Assembly (NCBI GenBank): GCA_900762245.1
Contig: CAAFFR010000017.1
Coordinates: 1 to 7,840 of the forward strand
Length of the DNA stretch: 7,840 nucleotides
Direction of reading: 5' to 3'
DNA from: an uncultured Oscillospiraceae bacterium
GTDB taxonomy: Bacteria > Bacillota_A > Clostridia > Oscillospirales > Oscillospiraceae
A program made the position numbers and the translations under genes. The first letter of the stretch is position 1. Every line of letters begins with the position of its first letter. The notes beneath the pieces were generated by a model. It had not been told where the DNA came from, ran no database searches, and saw only the letters and a program-made list of their open reading frames with translations. Shown here piece by piece: positions 5,988 through 7,840 of the stretch.

Positions 5988-6242
5988 TTAATGGTTAAAT
6001 TTCAGATCGTTGATCTTTTCACGAATGCCCCGGGGAAGCTCCTCCCCGGGGTGGTCCATTTCATGCAGCGTCATGGCCTTCACAGTCAGGCCAAAACGGG
6101 GTTTGGTTCTGTCGTTCAGAGGGATGCCCTTAGACAGCAGCGCAGCCTCGTTTGCATCCGCAAGCTGATCCGCCAGCAGCTGCTGCTCTTCACTGTCTGC
6201 CTTGCAGTACAGGTACAGCTCTTCCTTGGTTACGCTTTCCAT
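5988..6242 (-). CDS. Head-tail connector protein, HK97 gp6-like (adaptor)
   Basis: An 84-residue, mostly helical protein. It begins VTKEELYLYCKAD, has an acidic helix (EEQQLLADQLADANEAALL), then a basic/hydrophobic helix with LTVKAMTLHEMD, and ends LPRGIREKINDLKFNH. This is the familiar pattern of the gp6/'Phage_connect' DNA-packaging adaptor family, in which a closing 'LP.G....I..L' segment packs the ring subunits. In that family the protein forms a ring under the portal. The start is set by AAGGAGG seven nt before ATG, 13 nt after the capsid stop. It is slightly shorter than usual (about 100 residues) but appears intact. The LPRG coding region contains a GC-only hairpin, listed separately. 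The assignment rests on pattern and position. Confidence 0.75.
   Translation of the reverse strand: MESVTKEELYLYCKADSEEQQLLADQLADANEAALLSKGIPLNDRTKPRFGLTVKAMTLHEMDHPGEELPRGIREKINDLKFNH
6028..6051 (-). repeat. GC-rich 9-bp inverted repeat in the connector gene
   Basis: CCCCGGGGA and its exact complement flank a six-base loop; each arm contains the palindrome CCCCGGGG. It covers codons for HPGEELPRG of the connector protein. No U-run follows. A repeat of this size could arise by chance in GC-rich coding sequence. Confidence 0.7.
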
Positions 6243-6255
6243 GGCATCCTCCTTA

Positions 6256-7458
6256 TCAGGTCAGGCTTGCGATCAGCATACCCTTATCGGCAACCAGATT
6301 GCCGCCTGCCAGCACATCGCCCAGGATGGCAATCATGCGCTCCACGCTCTTGACGGACTCATCCACACGGATGGTGTAGGAGCCGAACAGAGCCAGCATG
6401 TATGCCATGGGATCGCCGTAGGCCAAAGTCTTGGAACCGATGGCAGAAGCGATGGTATAAGGAACGATCAGGCCGCCGGACTTGATGGTGCCGGAGTTGC
6501 CGGTCAGGGAGATATCGAACAGAGAACGCTTATCGTCTGCGCCGATCTTAATCTTACCCAGGGCATCCAGGTTGACCTTATCCAGAATCAGACGGGCATT
6601 GGGGGACAGCTCTTCGGGGCCGCCGTAACCGAACACCATGGAACGCAGAGCGTCTTCGTCCACAGCATTGACAGAACTGGTATCGAAGATGTTCTCGCCC
6701 TTGGTATTCTTGGCATTGATAAAGCCGAAGAACTCGGGAGAATCGGAGCCGTCACCGTTGATGATCAGCTTGTTGATCTCGCGGCGCAGCGCAACCAGGG
6801 CATAGCCCTGAGCCTTCTGGGCATAAGCAGCGGGGGACAGCTTGGCGATGTTCTTATCTACAAAGGCAGTGGTCTGGACCTCATGAGCCAGCAGCTTGGC
6901 CTTGCGCCATTCAGGAGAAGAATCGGCGCGGACGGTTCCGCCGACAGTCTCAGGTTTGCCGTGGGTAGCGGTCTGGATTTCCTTCAGGTAGGACTCTTCC
7001 CAGCCCGCCAGACCGTCAAAGGTTTCCACGCGTACCATATCGATCAGACCGGAAACCTGGGCATTGTGGCCGTCGTTGATCTGGGAGCTGCCGCCGGTGG
7101 GAGCCACCAGATCGCCGGAGAAGGTGGTAGCAGCATTGCTGACCAGAGCCTGCTTCACCAGATCGGTAGCGAAACCGACGCGCTCACCGGCCAGCAGCAT
7201 ATTGCCCATCTCCTGCATATCCTTGGCATCGCTACCGAACTTCGGAGCGTGGGTAATGTCGTAGCGGTCGTATTCCTTGACCAGGTTGTCCAGATCCTCG
7301 ATCTGGGGGTTCAATTCCTGGGCCTTGGCCATCAGGGACTTGTACTCAGCATTGTTGCCTGCGTTCAGCTGCTTCTCAGCATTCTCCAGGAAGGAGGCAC
7401 GCTGGGACTTCAGATCGTTCAGGCGGGCACGGGAAGTGCCAAGGGCGATATTGGGCAT
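6256..7458 (-). CDS. Major capsid protein, HK97 fold
   Basis: A 400-residue protein with the size and layout of HK97-type major capsid proteins. Residues ~1-75 are charged and strongly helical (RARLNDLKSQRASFLENAEK onward), matching the delta/scaffold domain that is cut off after prohead assembly. A low-complexity linker follows (~110-130, SNAATTFSGDLVAPTGGSS), then the shell domain. The shell domain contains an E-loop-like stretch with VGGTVRADSSPEWRKAKL, the spine-helix region (DKNIAKLSPAAYAQKAQGYALVALRREINKLIINGDGS) and P-domain/A-domain sequence ending SYTIRVDESVKSVERMIAILGDVLAGG. The hundreds of copies per virion form the icosahedral head. The ATG is set by GGAGG with 8 nt of spacing (GGAGGAATAACAAATG). 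The neighbouring protease upstream and connector downstream agree. The exact cleavage site cannot be read from the sequence. Confidence 0.95.
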   Translation of the reverse strand: MPNIALGTSRARLNDLKSQRASFLENAEKQLNAGNNAEYKSLMAKAQELNPQIEDLDNLVKEYDRYDITHAPKFGSDAKDMQEMGNMLLAGERVGFATDLVKQALVSNAATTFSGDLVAPTGGSSQINDGHNAQVSGLIDMVRVETFDGLAGWEESYLKEIQTATHGKPETVGGTVRADSSPEWRKAKLLAHEVQTTAFVDKNIAKLSPAAYAQKAQGYALVALRREINKLIINGDGSDSPEFFGFINAKNTKGENIFDTSSVNAVDEDALRSMVFGYGGPEELSPNARLILDKVNLDALGKIKIGADDKRSLFDISLTGNSGTIKSGGLIVPYTIASAIGSKTLAYGDPMAYMLALFGSYTIRVDESVKSVERMIAILGDVLAGGNLVADKGMLIASLT

Positions 7459-7472
7459 TTGTTATTCCTCCA

Positions 7473-7840
7473 TCAGATAAATTTGTTTTTTTCCATTTCC
7501 AGCTCCTGACGAAGCCGGTCAGATTCGTTCTTTTCCGCATCCAGAAGGGTCTGGATGTCAGGCAGCGTCCGCATGGCCTTCACGGTATTGTTGAAGGCAG
7601 AAGCCACCAGCAAGCCGGACTGGGCATTGTTTTCGCCGCCGATGATGCTGTCCACCAGACCGTACCGGAGGGCATCTGCCGCGCCGATATAGGTCTCGTT
7701 TTCCATCATGGCAGCCAGCTCATCCCGGCTGATCCGGTCGCCGCACCGGCGGCAGTAAGTATTCAGGATGGCCTCATCGGTGACATCAAGCATTTGCTGG
7801 GCCTGCTGCAAATCTTCCGAATTACCCCAGGCGTAGGTAC
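7473..7840 (-). CDS. ClpP-like prohead protease, C-terminal part (5' end outside window)
   Basis: The reading frame is open from the right edge to a TGA at 7475-7473, so only the last ~122 residues are seen and the start lies beyond base 7840. The visible part begins with TYAWGNSEDLQQ, followed by MLDVTDEAI, ENETYIGAADALRYGLVDSII and a charged C-terminal helix (LDAEKNESDRLRQELEMEK). The pattern 'GN..DL...A..LD..DE.I...Y' followed by 'M..ET...A..A...GL.D.I' is typical of the C-terminal half of ClpP/S49-like phage head maturation proteases. The catalytic Ser and His would lie upstream, outside the window. Its place directly before the capsid gene (14-nt gap) fits a role in cleaving the capsid delta domain during prohead maturation. 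A Cys-X-X-Cys pair (YCRRCG) sits where I would usually expect Ala/Thr residues. The family call is confident; catalytic competence cannot be judged. Confidence 0.85.
   Translation of the reverse strand, partial: TYAWGNSEDLQQAQQMLDVTDEAILNTYCRRCGDRISRDELAAMMENETYIGAADALRYGLVDSIIGGENNAQSGLLVASAFNNTVKAMRTLPDIQTLLDAEKNESDRLRQELEMEKNKFI

Noticed and set aside
4878..6353. A 491-codon open frame on the plus strand, opposite four phage genes.
   Set aside because: It runs antisense across confidently identified genes and their ribosome binding sites, is rich in His/Gly/Gln with no recognisable domain, and is explained by codon bias of the minus-strand genes.
6202..7509. A 435-codon plus-strand open frame opposite the capsid gene.
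   Set aside because: It lies antisense to a clear HK97 capsid gene, and its composition and lack of domains mark it as a shadow frame.
1..7840. Search for tRNA genes, CRISPR arrays, insertion sequences, attachment sites, internal promoters, and defence or other cargo genes.
   Set aside because: All sequence is taken up by phage structural genes with gaps of 14 nt or less. No spaced repeats, tRNA-like folds, transposase frames or room for a promoter were seen.

Overview
The window is part of the structural-gene operon of a tailed phage or prophage, almost certainly a siphovirus with an HK97-type head. Every supported gene lies on the minus strand, so the operon reads from base 7840 down to base 1. 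Genes are packed with gaps of 14 nt or less, or with overlaps, and nearly all have strong AGGAGG-type ribosome binding sites. These binding sites, the moderately high GC and the protein flavours point to a Clostridia-type Firmicute host (gut Oscillospiraceae-like). That host call is an inference from style, since the window contains no host gene. No integrase, lysis, replication, RNA, CRISPR or transposon gene is present, so prophage and free phage cannot be told apart.

Layout in transcription order: the C-terminal part of a ClpP-like prohead protease (7840-7473, start outside the window); the HK97-fold major capsid protein with an N-terminal delta-like domain (7458-6256); a gp6-like head-tail connector (6242-5988); the tail tube protein (5975-5523); a tail assembly chaperone (5510-5049) with a -1-frame extension (to 4732) that is probably joined by programmed frameshifting; a head-closure protein (4754-4431); an HK97 gp10-like protein (4431-3955); a tail-terminator candidate (3958-3578); the tape measure protein (3573-1432); a small tail protein resembling the DUF6711 type (1422-1039); a baseplate/hub-like protein (1034-237); and the start of a further baseplate/hub protein (244-1, running off the window).

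The protease matures the capsid, and the connector, head-closure, gp10-like and terminator proteins form the neck. The tube protein polymerises around the tape measure, which the two chaperone forms keep soluble. The last three proteins would build the tail tip.

The points most worth attention are an unusual gene order (tube and chaperone genes lie before the head-closure/gp10/terminator block), a heptamer at 5061-5055 that fits -1 frameshifting, a perfect 13-bp hairpin inside the chaperone extension, an 18-residue repeat at both ends of the hub-like protein, and downstream ribosome binding sites built from C-terminal Gly-Gly-Asp codons. No defence system or other novel non-phage system was found.
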